Part shown: piece after piece, positions 11,807 through 23,711 of the stretch
Position numbering within the stretch: position 1 is the stretch's first letter
Layout of the letters: each line of letters starts with the position of its first letter
Source: Rhizophagus clarus
Lineage: Eukaryota; Glomeromycota; Glomeromycetes; Glomerales; Glomeraceae
Direction of reading: 5' to 3'
NCBI GenBank assembly: GCA_015698045.1
Contig: BLAL01000205.1
Location: forward strand, 62,001-126,000
DNA: 64,000 nucleotides
Translations under genes and position numbers: made by a program
The notes under the pieces: model-generated
Database searches by the model: none
Told to the model about the DNA's origin: nothing
What the model saw: only the letters and a program-made list of their open reading frames with translations

Positions 11807-13480
11807 TTATTGTGAAATGATGCTTATATTTATTGATAAAGAATTATAATTAATAATAATTTGATAGATCTTATCAGAATATTGTTTAATAATTCTATAA
11901 CTGATTCTTAAGGATCCTAAAGTTAAAGAAATGTTAAGCTTTTTTAATATATTAATCCACTCTGATAGTTGTATGAGTTGATTGAGAGTTACCAAAATGC
12001 TATTCTATTTATTGGTTGATTTGTAAATTTCCTCCTAATATTCTAAAAGGACGTCAAAAGATATTTGTCTTTTACAAACAATATCTTTAAATTTGGTGAT
12101 AACAAGAGATTTAATATTCTTAGGTAATGTTTCCAAATATTGGTTGCCATTTGGTAATGCTATGTTTAATTTGTCAATGGTAATGTAACAAGGGTTTTTG
12201 TTGAATGTGCTATTAATCCACTTGGATTGATTTAAATGTACAATCTTAAACAAACATTCTATACACTTGTTAATCTGTTTTGATTTGTAGAATTTTATAA
12301 TTTTCTGATTTAGTCTTGAATGATTACAAATAATATCATGAGTCATGTTAAACTATTGTTGGGAGAATAAATTGACAGTTAGGATAAGGATTGGAGAGTG
12401 ATCAATAAGTTCTTTGATTTCAGCAAAATTGTAATCTATATTATATTTATGTATCTGTTTACTTTAGAAGGTATGTTTGTTAAGATCAGAGTTGGCCAAC
12501 TTTTGCTAATTGCTCTTTATTTTAGCCTAAATCAAGTTTTTAAATTTGCTAGTATATTTGCTAGTCTGTATATCTAGTGTGATTAGATTGTGATGATTTT
12601 GCTTCAACTTGTGGCATTTAAGTAAAAAGCATAGTTTTATAGTTTTTTGAATAGCGGTAATAATGTTGTTTTACAAGTGATCTATTTTAGAATAAAAATT
12701 GGTCTTGTCATGCAAGACTTTATCACTGGCCAGATGTAATTTGTTAATAGTAGTTTGAAAAAATTATGCAACGAATTTGTCTTACAATACTTTTTAGAAA
12801 TCAATCTATGTGTCATTGGTAATTTTGTCTACATTAATAATTATTTGTGAATAATCTTTATCTTTCAAGTACATTTGAAAAATCATAATGATATGCCTAC
12901 AATTTTGCATAAAAAAGTCTTTCAAGTATAAGTTAATAATAACTAAGTTGTAGTCACTATTTGTTATATATCTGATATCAATTGAGTTGTATTTTCTGAT
13001 AATAATTATTATATAATTAAAAAATTAATTAGTAAATTTATATTAATTTTTTTTTTTTAGTCAAAAAAAGTGCTTTTATTATTAGAAAAAAGATAGATAA
13101 GTGTATAAAATTTCAAATAAACCAAGTTTACCCATTCTTTACATTAGGGTCACAGATATATTTCATGACTATTATATCTCTAGCCTATTCTCTTTAATGT
13201 AATAGGAAGTCTAGTTAAAAATAGTTCAAGGAATAAGGGAAATGACAAAATAAAAAAAAAATTCTATGATTTAATAAAACAAAAAACATTACATAAAGCA
13301 AATGCAAAGTATAATAAAAAGTTAGTATAAAATTATCTATCTAAACCTTCTAATTAAACTAAATATAATGTTCTAACAATACCTTCAGTTTAACTATTAA
13401 ATGTTTTATGTCAGGCTTGCTAGACTAGACCTTTCTTGAATAATTAATATTTTTGGTAAAGTAATCAGATTTAGAAGCTT
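11807..13480 (-). pseudogene. Decayed LINE ORF2 fragment (endonuclease region)
   Basis: Read on the minus strand with several frame changes, this region gives peptides typical of a non-LTR retrotransposon endonuclease. One stretch around 12850-13010 contains SIDIRYITNSDYNLV, resembling the conserved terminal SDH motif of APE-type endonucleases (H replaced by Y). The fragment at 12346-12035 (RLNQKIIKFYKSK...) has the basic linker composition found before reverse transcriptase. No intact RT motif (YxDD) is seen. It lies directly downstream of the ORF1 remnant at 13.75-15.2 kb, so both belong to one dead LINE copy. Confidence 0.55.
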
Positions 13481-13546
13481 TATATTGATTGTTTTTTTGA
13501 TTGTTAGTATTGAAACCTGAAAAAGAAAAGTTAGATCAGGTTATAG

Positions 13547-13720
13547 ATGCCACCCAAATTATTTTAAGTAAATCCCAAATTAATTTGTACATTTTGACAG
13601 TTATAATTCCTAAATCCCAAATGTACAAATTGCAAAATTTATATATATAATTTGTAAATTAATTTGGATTTGTACATTTAGGCTGCCATAATCCCAAATT
13701 ATTTTGGATTTGGGTGGCAT
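13547..13720. mobile_element. 174-bp MITE, copy 1 (inside LINE remnant)
   Basis: Terminal inverted repeat ATGCCACCCAAATTATTTT; interior made of ATTAATTTG words in both orientations. A second copy of the same length, in the opposite orientation, is at 38098-38271. It interrupts the LINE remnant and so is younger than it. The outer bases TARATGCC and TA-rich flanks suggest a TA target, but the duplication is not certain. Confidence 0.8.
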
Positions 13721-13739
13721 TAATAGATCAGGTAGTATC

Positions 13740-15217
13740 CTTAAGAACTTGTCTGCTTTACTAATTTTAGCAGATTTATGAAGATTCTTGAAGTTGGAAG
13801 TGGAATAATGGTACCAAAAAATTCATATATTATTTCAAAACTGAGGATTATTAATGCGAGTGAAAATATAATCTCATGTATTAAAATAACCTATCATCTT
13901 TCTAGATCTATTAACTTCTTTAACTATTTTAAATAATTTTATGCCACTATCCAATAAAAACTGGTATGGGTATCCATTTGGAAATAAGGAGATATCTGTC
14001 ATATCTTCTGAAATATTGTATACAATAACTTAGAATTTCTCATGTTGTTTCCTTTTTGAGAGACTTCAGGAAGCAGAAAACCATTGAATAGGAATTCCTT
14101 TCAAGTTGATAGTTCAGTCCCCCCCATTATAACATTTCAAGTACTTATGGTCAGGAATTAGTCTTACTCTCGCTGATAGATACTTCTTGTGTATCCTAGT
14201 ACTGACTGAAATGATCTTACTCCATTTTGCTAAATTGCCCAATAGAGTATAATTATCCCATTTTACCAGTATATCATACACTACAAGATCTAGTAGTTGT
14301 ACTTGTTCATCACCTTGAGGATAACTGATAATATCTAGTAATGATAATATTGCTATTCTTAAAAGTGTTGTCTGTTTCTTTCTGTTTTAATTTCTTTCTA
14401 TTATCAATAGGCGTTAATTGTGATTTAGAATCTTGTTTCAACTGCTTAAAAGGTGTGAAAGAAGGAAAAAGCAAACTTTAATTAAAAGTAACCTTGAACC
14501 AGAAGGTCTAAAGGGTATATATTCAGGAGATTTAGCGCTAAAAGTGGGTACTACTTGTTCATCTAGTTCAGAAGGAGTTTGTAATTGCAATATTTTCTTC
14601 TTCTCCTTATAAGCCTTCTTTTTAGCGTTCATTTTTTGTGTGATAGGTAAAGGTGTGTTATTGCGTGGGGATGTAGCACTTGACTCATCATCTAATAATC
14701 CTTTTAAATCTTCATCAATCTCATCAACATTAATTGACATGTCTGATTAATGCATAAGATCCCTTAAATTTTCTATATTTGGATATTGTGCATTGTAATT
14801 TTTCAACTCTTGGCAAATTTTAGAATTCAGGGATAATATTTCCATAAGTTTGTTGTCTAAGAAAAGAGTATTGAGAATGCAGGTTAAAAAGCGAGCAGTT
14901 TGAGGGTAGCAGTTATCAGTATCTACTTTCTCTATCAACTTGCTACCAAGAAGTTGTTAGTCCTTATATTTATCAAGAAACATCTCAACTCCATTTGGGT
15001 CTAAAAATATTATGGAGTTGAAAAAAGATGAGTTCTTAGCAACAAAGTCTAACAAAAAGTCTGTAATAATGTCATAAAAATGGTCAGAAGTTGAACTCTT
15101 CGAGTCATAGTTTATAATAACCAAAGATGACAAGTCCAGTTTTTCTACTTTCTTGGCTAGTTTTATTAATAGAAAACTTTTCTTCATATTGAAAAATAAA
15201 ATTTTTTTCTTCTGCAA
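13740..15217 (-). pseudogene. Decayed LINE ORF1 (gag-like)
   Basis: Fragments on the minus strand follow each other with frameshifts and stops: 15217-14957 (MKKSFLLIKLAKKVEK...), 14938-14747, 14740-14438, and a shifted continuation at ~14400-14050 containing VYDILVKWDNYTLLG. The last piece aligns by eye with IYDVPAKWKNITILDYL in the ORF1 remnant at 35.7-37.3 kb, so both are copies of one LINE family. ORF1 of such elements is a nucleic-acid-binding protein. A MITE (13547-13720) and a hAT element (from 15414) lie at its edges. Confidence 0.6.
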
Positions 15218-16467
15218 AAAATTGGTTTTACAAATCTGCAGAAAGAGTTCCCTCCATAAATTTATATTAAATTTTATGCTTTTAATAAATTATATTATAT
15301 ATTATTTAAATTTTAAATTTTATTTTAATTGGATTTAAATTGATTTTATAAGAGTAAATAACAATTTTAAAAATTTTGTTAAATTTTTTTTAGAAGTCAT
15401 TATATATTATTACTAAGGATGGTAAATTAACGGTTAATTATAATTTAGTTAATTAACCCAATTATAATTTTGACTTTTATACTAAAATTTATTTTAAACT
15501 TTATATTTTATTTATTAAAAACAAAAATTTGTTAACAAAATTTACTATTCAGTTGTTAAAACCATAATATTTAATTCTAATCCAAACATTCTATCTTCAC
15601 TATCATTGTTATCATTATCATCATTATTATTGTTATTTTTATTATTATCATTAATATTATTATCATTATTTTTATCATTATTATTATACAGATCAGTTCG
15701 ATTATGTATTGATTTTTTTTAACTCCTTCTCGTATAACTGAAAATTTTCATAAATGTAAACCAATTTCTTAACATACTTATTTTGTAATCAGTTACGAAT
15801 TTTATTATGAATAAATCTGAATGTTGAAAAGTTTCTTTCCACGACTGCAGATGATGTTGGAATTGAAAGAATCTTTGTAACCAGTTTCTGAAAACTACTT
15901 TTTGGCCAGGATTGCCACCATACAGATGGACTAAGGTTAGCAGATGATAGCCAAATTGTTTCATTATTATATGGCAAATTTTTTTGGTGAAATTTTACTA
16001 ATTCTACAAACAAATTTACAGATTCCTCTTGGCTAAATCTGCTATTTGCAAATATTGTAAATTCGTTATATCACTAGTCAAAATCGATACTATCGGGTAC
16101 ATATCAGGTATCTGATATGTGTGAAATATGTGTGAGATATATGTGAGATATGTGTATGATATTTAATAATCTCACACATATCAGGTACTCGATATGTATC
16201 CGTCAGATGCAGAAAAATGGTGATACATAGTATATACATCTCATACATATCTCATACATATTGGGTAGTTAGATATCAGTTATATATCTTATACATATCA
16301 GGTAGTTAGATATCGGTCATATATTTCATACATATCGGGTAGTTAGATATCGGTTATATATTGGTCATATATCATAAATTTATTGGATACCCAATATTAC
16401 TATAATAAATATTAGACACTTATCAGATACCGCTAATAAGTATTCTATATATACCTGATATGTATTC

Positions 16468-17797
16468 AGGACCCCGAATAATATATATATAGGTTACATT
16501 AAAATCCAAATTTTTTACTATGATCAATAAGCAAATTATTTTAAACTTTGCTAAGCAAAATTTTATTATAACATCAAAAATTTTATATTGCTAAGCAACT
16601 CATTTTATGACATATATAAAAACTTTTATAAATAACTTATAAATTTATATTTATAGTACAATTTATTATAATACAAATAAATTTTAATGTAATAAATAAC
16701 TTAATTTAAATACCCAAAATATTAAAAATTTAAAAATTAATACTGTTATAGGGATACTAACCTTTTAATAAATATTATACCTAGAGTTATAAAAAATAAA
16801 GCACAATTATTTTCAACCGTTCTGAACAACTTACTTAAGCACAAGAAGTTGATTTCATTTAACCAAAAATAGTAAAATTACACTTTAAAAATCAAATAAA
16901 CGATAAATAATTGAAAGTACAAAACTTGGTCGCATTTTACAAATATTAATCCAATTATTCTAAATTTTTACTATAGGTAGATTCGACCCCGCTAAACAAC
17001 TTTACTTAAGGAAAAAAAATGATTTCATTTGACCAAAATGGTGAAATCACGCTTTGAAGTTGCAAAACAGATTTTTGCAAAAAAATTGATAATACAAAAA
17101 TAGCCAATATTCAATGAACATTATGCCAATCATTATAAAAATTAATATACAAGTAGATTCAATCCCGCTGAACAACTTTACTTAAGCGGAAAAAAGTGAT
17201 TTCATTTGACCAAAGTATGTAATTATGTCCTGAAGTTAAAAGAGAAAAAAAAAAATTTTGGAATTAGTACTGTTTGAAAAATACAAATTTCTTCATAAAT
17301 ATTATACCTTGCCTTAAGAAAATTAAGATCTGAATACTTTTGACATTGCTAAACAGCTTTACTTAAATATAAAAAGTGATTTCATTCAACTAAAATTTAT
17401 TTTACATATAGTTAAATTTAGTAAACAAAAAACAAGAATAAGAGAATATTATTATAAAAAATGTATTTTTTTATAAATATAATATTTAATTTTATGAAAA
17501 CTAAAGTATATAAAATCAATAATATATTGAAAAAAGAAAATATTTTTTTAAAAAAATTTTTAAAAGTACGAGTAAAATTAAAATTTTTTCTTATATATTT
17601 AATATGAAAATCACCCCTTGCTACGCAAAATCTATATATAACTTTAACAATTTTAACTCCCTATTACGCATCTATAATTACGACTTTTTTTATTTTTTGC
17701 TTTCTAATAAGCAAAATTCTATATGACTTAAAAAAAAATTTTATATGATAAATAAGCAAATTTTTTTGTTACCTATATATATATTGTTCGGGGTCCT
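16468..17797. mobile_element. 1.33-kb AGGACCCCGAA element (compact form)
   Basis: The TIR is AGGACCCCGAAYAATATATA, with 8-bp near-perfect duplications ATGTATTC (16460-16467) and ATGTATCC (17798-17805). Its whole length is homologous to the outer parts of the 5.7-kb element at 3804-9546; shared words include TACTATGATCAATAAGCAAA and TTGGTCGCATT. A third fragment is at ~53.29-53.48 kb. It has no coding content and carries ~80-bp subrepeats (GAACAACTTTACTTAAGC...AGTGATTTCATTTGACC). Confidence 0.82.
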
Positions 17798-18169
17798 ATG
17801 TATCCTATATATAACTGAAATATATCAGATATTTATAATTTACTAATCAAACCTGAATATTAATAGGCACATATCAGACATAATTTTTGTACATATCATA
17901 TAACAATTATAATATTAATATTAATAAATTTATAATTTAAATACGCGTAATTTAAAGTAATTTAATTCATTTAATTATATGAAAGTTTTATTTATTTTAA
18001 TTAATAATAAAAAAATTATACAAAAAATATTATAAAAAAAAATTCACTAAGTATTAGCAAAAGAAAAGAAACGTCAATAAAATTTTTTTTTACGTTATAG
18101 TATTAATATTAATATTAGTATAAAGGTTAATAAAAGTAGAAAAGAAATGTTAATAAAAAAATATAAAAT

Positions 18170-18620
18170 ATAAGTATTAATGTTAGTGTTAATATTAGTA
18201 GAAGTATTAGTAGAAGTATTAGTAAAAGAAAAGGAATAAAATGTTTAATAGTAGAATATAGAAGTATTAGTAAAAGAAAAGGAATAAAATGTTTAATAGT
18301 AGAATATTGTTAGTAGAAATGTTAGTAAAAGAAAACACGTTAGAAAAATATATTAATAAGAGTGATAAGAATAATATGATGAGAAAAAAAACTCTATACC
18401 TTTGTATTTATTTTTAGATAAACAATATATTTTCTATTTGTTTACACAGGCAAGTAAAAAAAATCAATAATAAAATGTTATTAGTTAGAACATTAGTAAA
18501 AAGAAGAAATACATTAGAAAAATATATTAATAAGAGTATTAAAAATAACATGATAATAGAAAAAAAAATTTCAATAAAAAATACCTTTATAAAATATTTA
18601 AAGAGAGAAAAAGTTTTTTG
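18170..18620. repeat. Direct repeats of GTATTAGTAAAAGAAAAGG type
   Basis: A ~57-bp sequence (TTAGTAAAAGAAAAGGAATA...) is repeated in tandem around 18195-18320, followed by two looser copies of a block containing ACATTAGTAAAAAGA and TATATTAATAAGAGT (~18325-18370 and ~18485-18550). It has no coding content and lies inside the 6-kb element. Confidence 0.5.
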
Positions 18621-18914
18621 GTAAAAAAAAAAAAAAAAAAATACGGAGATAAATAAATAATTTATGCAATCACATAATTAACAAAATTATCAAATTTTAT
18701 TGGTTATTTGGTAATTATTCAGTTTTATATACTAATTATGCTGCAAATTTTTATTTTTTTTTTTTTGCAAAGTCAAAATCATCTTTCATATTCTAACATT
18801 TTATGATCAATTATTTGTTGATAAAGCAATATAATGTAACATGCTTCTAAGTTCTACTAACAGCCACAAATCGGTCACCTATCAGTCATTTATCAGTTAC
18901 CCAAATATTATTGA

Positions 18915-19895
18915 TAAATAGGCTGAATAATAGTAGTTTTATTAACATTTTTATTTATAGCAATGTACATATTATAATATTATATAAAATTTAATCTAAT
19001 ATCTATCTATCTATATATTATTATCACTTGTTATTATTCACATTAATCTATCCACCATTTATCCATAACCATCATCTACACAATCATGCATCCTAAAAAA
19101 ATCCTAAATTCGCATCATATGAGAGTCAAAGGGCAACCTAAAAAAAAATAAAAAACAAATTCATAAATTAACAATTCGTGAAAATAAAAAATTAAAATCA
19201 ATAAAAAACACACCATAAATCCGTATATCCAAAAATCTTAAAGAACAAACTGCTAAAAAAGAAAAAATAGAGAAACGTTAGAAATATTTCTAATTAACTA
19301 AAAGTAAAAATAATCAGTTTCACAATAAGTGAAACTTACCATTTTCATTTTCATGTTCGCTTGAAACCTATAATATATTTTTAATTAGAAATGGTTAATG
19401 AATTGTATTAAAGTGAACTGAAAGGCCCGCCTAAAAAAAGACAACAAACGAACTATTAGAAACAGTTTGTTAAAAAAAAACAAGTATTTTTAAAAAAAGT
19501 CAGGTCTATACCTATTACGTGTCAAGAACCTCCTTAAATAAAACAACTTGTCATTGTTCTGAAGTCTGAAAACAAATAGAAATACCTAAAAAGAAGAGAA
19601 AATGAAAGTTAGAAATTGTTCGTTAAGTAAATAAATTTAAAAGAAAAAAAAAATATTACAACAATTTACCTAAAAATCACGCAAAGGACTGAAGTTGTCC
19701 GCCTATAAAAAAAGAAGTGAAAGTGAACGTTAGAAATTGTTCGTTAAGTAAAAAAAAATATATATATACAATATTAACTTTGACTACTGAAGTCCATCAT
19801 CAAAGAGCTGAAAGGCCGCATAAAAAAGGAAGAAAGGGAAAAGGAAATGAAAGAAGGAGGAAGTCAGGAAGGGAACGAAAGGAAGTAGTAGAAGG
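18915..19895 (-). repeat. Micro-exon-like array, minus sense, with conserved distal block
   Basis: Read on the minus strand, ~110-120 bp units run from ~19890 to ~19130 (CCTAAAAAAAAG acceptor complements, GAACGTTAGAAATTGTTCG hairpins). They end in a block (18915-19130) that is also present at the same place in the element at 32.0-35.6 kb (32250-32420). On the minus strand this block contains AATAAA words (TTAATAAAACT), so it could act as a 3' end. The upstream end, 19800-19940, is a strong purine/pyrimidine-biased tract. Confidence 0.6.
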
Positions 19896-20034
19896 GGCAA
19901 TAGGAGAAGAAAGACAAAAGAAAGAGAAAAACGAAGGTTAAAAGGTTAAAAAAAAATTGTAATTTAATTTGACGATTATTGATTATTATGATCAATCAGT
20001 TTTCTAAACCGTAATTTTTTTTTATTTTTTTTTT

Positions 20035-20700
20035 AGGTTACCAGACTTCTGGTTTGGAATATAAGTTGGAAGGGGTGAGGGAATTTTTTTTTAATATTAA
20101 AGAAACATTACTAATATTTCTTTTATTTTTTTTAGGTTGCTGGACTTCTTGAATGAACTGGACTTAAGAAATGTAAGTTAAAAAAGGTAGGGGATTTTTT
20201 TTTAATATTAAAGAAACATTACTAAAGTTTCTTTCTTTATTTTTTTTAAATTGCCAGACTTCTTAGACGAACTGGACTTAAGAATGTAAGTTAAAAAGGG
20301 CGGGGGATTTTTTTTTAATATTAAAGAAACATTACTAACGTTTCTTTCTTTGTTTTTTAAGTTGCCAGACTTCTTGGACGAACTGGACTTGAGATTGTAA
20401 GTTAAAAAAGGCTGGTTATTTTTTTTTAATATTAAAGAAATGTTACTAACATTTCTTTCTTTGTTTTTTTAGGTTGCCGGCCTTCTTGGATGAACCGGAC
20501 TTGGGAATGTAAGTTAGAAAAGGTGGGAAATTTTTTTTTAATATTAAAGAAATGTTACTAACGTTTCTTTTTTTATTTTTTTCAGATTGCTGGACTTCTT
20601 GGACAAACCAGACTTGAAATGTAAGGAGGGAGGGAGGGATATTTTTTGAATATTAAAGAAACAGTTTTAACATTTCTTTCTTTATTTTAGATTGCAGTTT
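20035..20700 (+). repeat. Micro-exon-like array, plus sense, seven units
   Basis: Seven units of ~110 bp give the best view of the module: acceptor (T)nAG, block GTTGCCAGACTTCTTGGACG..., donor GTAAGT, A/T filler, AAAGAAAYRTTACTAACRTTTCTTT, pyrimidine tract, AG. The best exon-like block (20473-20508) is 36 nt. Others are 35 or 37 nt, so frame is not strictly kept. In the frame that stays open the unit reads LPDFLDELDLRL. The unit at 20434-20458 has a perfect 11-bp inverted repeat around ACT. One acceptor (~20250) has AA in place of AG. AATAAA words follow at ~20801-20825. Confidence 0.72.
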
Positions 20701-21114
20701 CCTTTATTCCTCTTGATCCTAACGTGATCACAATTAAGAAAAGTTTGAGCAAACTTTTCTTAAACTTGTATTATAAATGACTAACTTTTTTAATTTATTG
20801 TAATAAAATATAAAATACGTAATAAAATAAAAATATTAACAATAATAATTATACTTTTAAACACTTTACAAAAAATTTATAACTTGATAATGCATTCAAC
20901 AAATAAAATAATAAAATTTTTATAACTTGATAATGCATTCAACAAATAAAACAATAACATTTTTTAACTACATTAAACAAATTAAAAAGAAAAATCCATA
21001 AAAAAAGTAAACTAAAAAATTTCTTAATACGTTATACAATATGAAATCTAACGTATTAAAATTTGTATCACAAATCAGGTACCCAATATGTGTAAGTTAG
21101 AACTGTGCCTGATA

Positions 21115-21872
21115 TAAGGATGGTGCCGCAAATAAGCAATTGCGGAATAATTGCAATTTACGGTATTGCGGAACATTGCGGATTTTTAAACCTAAATATC
21201 CGCAATTCCGCAATCCGCAATTGTCCGCAATTCCGCAAATATTCCGCAATTCTGCAAAGTACCGCAATTCAATTGCGGAATAATTGCGGAATTGCGGCAC
21301 ATTTGCAGAATTGCGATACATTTGCGGAATTGCAATTTCGCTAAAGCAATCCAAAAAAATGTTGTGAAACGTTTTTTTTAATTAAATATACTTTGAAAAA
21401 ACGTTGCGAAACGCTTTTTATTAATTAAAATACTTTGAAAAAACGTTGCGAAACGCTTTTTATTAATTAAAATACTTTGAAAAAATGTTTCGCAACATTT
21501 TTTCTTTAAATTAATTAAAAAAACGTTGCGAAACGCTTTTTATTAATTAAAATACTTTGAAAAAACGTTGCGAAACGTTTTTTATTAATTAAAATACTTT
21601 GAAAAAACGTTTCACAACGTTTTTTTGTTAAATTAATTAAAAAATGTTGCGAAACGTTTTTTTTAATTAAAATACTTTGAAAAAACGTTTCGCAACGTTT
21701 TTTCGTTAAATTAATTAAAAAAACATTGCGTAAACATTTTTTTTATTAAATCAGTTCGGTAAACTGCCAAAACTGATCAGGTGAATTGCGGAATTGCGGT
21801 TCACTAACCGCAATTCAACTCCAAAATCCGCAATATTGCGGATTTGATAAATCAATTGCGGCACCATCCTTA
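21115..21872. mobile_element. 758-bp hAT-like non-autonomous element built of palindromes
   Basis: The TIR TAAGGATGGTGCCGCAA is flanked by a perfect 8-bp duplication GCCTGATA (21107-21114, 21873-21880). The first ~230 bp is a dense mix of ATTGCGGAAT/ATTCCGCAAT words. The next ~400 bp repeats a ~43-55 bp unit containing AAAACGTTGCGAAACG and TTAATTAAAATACTTTG in alternating orientation. The terminal TAAGGATGG matches the left end of the large hAT at 15414, so that family could have mobilised it. Opposite open frames at 21097-21354 only read the repeats. Confidence 0.87.
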
Positions 21873-23711
21873 GCCTGATATATATTAAATAACATATCGG
21901 TGACTAATAGTTTAGATATTAGGGTCTTGGTAATTAGGCATATTTTGAAGTGTAATAAATCAGGTACCCGATATGTAAAAATACCTGATATTTATCTGAT
22001 TAGCTGCTGATATATAAGTCCCTGATATGTACCTGATAGAATTGATTTTGACCAGTATATCCTATTGCTTCTATATCAGTATTTTTACTGTCTTCTATAA
22101 AACATGGATCTATCATATAAGCAGTCATAATAACTGAATGGTATAAATACTTTCACCGTTTTTGAACAAGTTGTTAAATATTGTCAGAAAAATCATATGA
22201 AAGTTCACTAACTTGATTCATTAATTTATTAAAATGAAAATATACTATTGAAAGTGTAAATGAATCTAATTCAAATAATTTTAATGTTACGACTATTGAT
22301 TCCAGAATTTTTATAATCGTATCCAACATATCCCAAAAATCCTCTAATAATACAAAATTTCTTACTGTACCAACTATTTTTTTACAAATCTCAGAATCCA
22401 TAAATGTTTGTTCAAGAGCGATTTTTGAATTTTGGAGTGATTAAAGGCAGCCAAGATGTGTACCCTATCATGTAAGTACTGATAAACTAACGCAATCTCT
22501 TTATTATAATTTTCAACTTGGATACGTTTCAATTTTATTGCTGCTTGCACATGAAACTTAAAATAGTTTACTATCATTTTAGCATTATCAACTATGGTTT
22601 TAATTTCATCAATCTTTAAAGTATCTCCAATTAAAAGATTAATAATATGAGAATTACATCCAAGACAAACAACATTGGTATATTTTTTTTCAATTTGTCT
22701 TCATGCTGATTTCATTATACTAGCTGTATCTGTAATTACAGCTGAAAATTTATGAACTCCAATAGTTTCCATTTGTTAAATAATTTTATTTGAAATCTAT
22801 TTACCCGTATGGAATTCTTCACCTGAAAATATGGTGTTGAAAAAAATTGGTTTGGGAGTACAAATAACAAAATTTTATACAGATTCACGATTGATATTTG
22901 ACCAACCATCTGAAACCATACAGAGAGTTTTTGCTTTAAAAATTTGTTCGTCTGTTTGCGATTTTACTTCTTCATAAACATTATCTAATAAATCATTAGC
23001 AAGTTTTCTCCTATTTGGCAACTTGAAGGATGGCCAAAGATATTTAAAAAATTGAATAACAAGTGGATTATCAACAAAAGCAAAAGGTACTCCAGCTAAA
23101 AATAATGCTTATGCTAAAAGGAATTCAAGGTCTTTCTGCTCATCTTCACTTATATAATCAGTAAAATTCTCAATTTTTAATGTCTTAGTTAATTTAATTT
23201 ATTTTGCAGGTCTGTTTATAGGTTTATTTGACATATCTGATTTATCAGTATAAAAAGTATTTAGAATAATAGTTGGAGTTTGAGTAGTGCTAGTTGTATT
23301 AACTTTTGAATTAACATTTTGTTTAGATTTTGCATTATCTGGTGCTCCTAAACAATCTTTATCAAAATGATTTTGCATTCGTAAAGGAACAGCTTTATCA
23401 AAAATTTTAGTGTAATAATTACATTATACAGAAGGATATGATTTGTTTTTAGCATTATTTTCTGCTTGAGTAATGGTCTAATGTTTCCAAATAGCACCCT
23501 TTTTTTTTATAATCAAAAATTAAAAAATAAATTTTAAAAAAAAGATCGATAAAAATCAGAAAATTAATTATGTGACTAGAATTACATTTTTTAATTGGCT
23601 AATATATAGTTAACCAAATTAACCGTTAATTAACTGAATTTATTTAATTATAATTGATTAAATTAACTGTTAATTAACCATGGTTAATTAACCCCTATCC
23701 CTAATTATTAC

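Larger units (their letters stand above)
16073..22056. mobile_element. 6-kb TIR element (ACTRGT family) inside the hAT gene
   Basis: Ends ACTAGTCAAAATCGATACTATC (left) and the complement ACTGGTCAAAATCAATTCTATC (right) are inverted, flanked by ATATC at 16068-16072 and 22057-22061. A CACTA-like parse (terminal C, 3-bp TAT duplication) is also possible. Subterminal regions (16.08-16.46 and 21.88-22.05 kb) are filled with CTGATATGT/ACATATCAG words. The interior holds an AGGACCC element, two divergent micro-exon-like arrays and a 758-bp hAT-like element. No transposase is visible. Confidence 0.82.
15719..23520 (-). pseudogene. hAT transposase, split by a 6-kb insertion
   Basis: The 5' part (about 23520-22057) starts with a BED-type zinc finger (words CNYYTK and MQNHFDKDC). 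It continues through MVSDGWSNINRE and VITDTASIMKSA (RNase H-fold core with catalytic Asp) and ends at DIEAIGY. The 3' part (16067-15719) carries the hAT C-terminal dimerisation motif (IPTSSAVVERNFSTF). Removing the insertion and one copy of the ATATC duplication joins GGA TAT to AAC GAA without a frame change. Several in-frame stops in the 5' part show it is dead. The transposase would have been ~600 residues or more, usual for the family. Confidence 0.85.
15414..23703. mobile_element. hAT transposon with nested insertions
   Basis: Terminal sequences TAAGGATGGTAAATTAAC (left) and the complement of TAGGGATAGGGGTTAATTAA (right) form the TIR. A perfect 8-bp duplication ATTATTAC lies at 15406-15413 and 23704-23711, the hallmark of hAT elements. 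The pre-insertion element was ~2.3 kb. The present 8.29 kb results from a 5984-bp element inserted at 16073-22056. The transposase is on the minus strand, split by that insertion. Confidence 0.88.

Noticed and set aside
20035..20700. Simple reading of the arrays as a functional repeat-protein gene
   Set aside because: Exon-like blocks vary between 35 and 37 nt, one acceptor is mutated to AA, and blocks at 43-44 kb contain stops. A long conserved reading frame is therefore not supported even though the splice signals are.
21097..21354. Open frames on both strands over the ATTGCGGAAT repeats
   Set aside because: Both frames simply translate the palindromic repeat; peptides such as YRNSANVPQFRN recur by repetition.
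16073..22056. Assignment of the 6-kb element to the CACTA superfamily
   Set aside because: Only one end begins CACTA; the other reads TACTG on its own strand. The 5-bp ATATC parse is equally good and no CACTA transposase is present, so the superfamily was left open.
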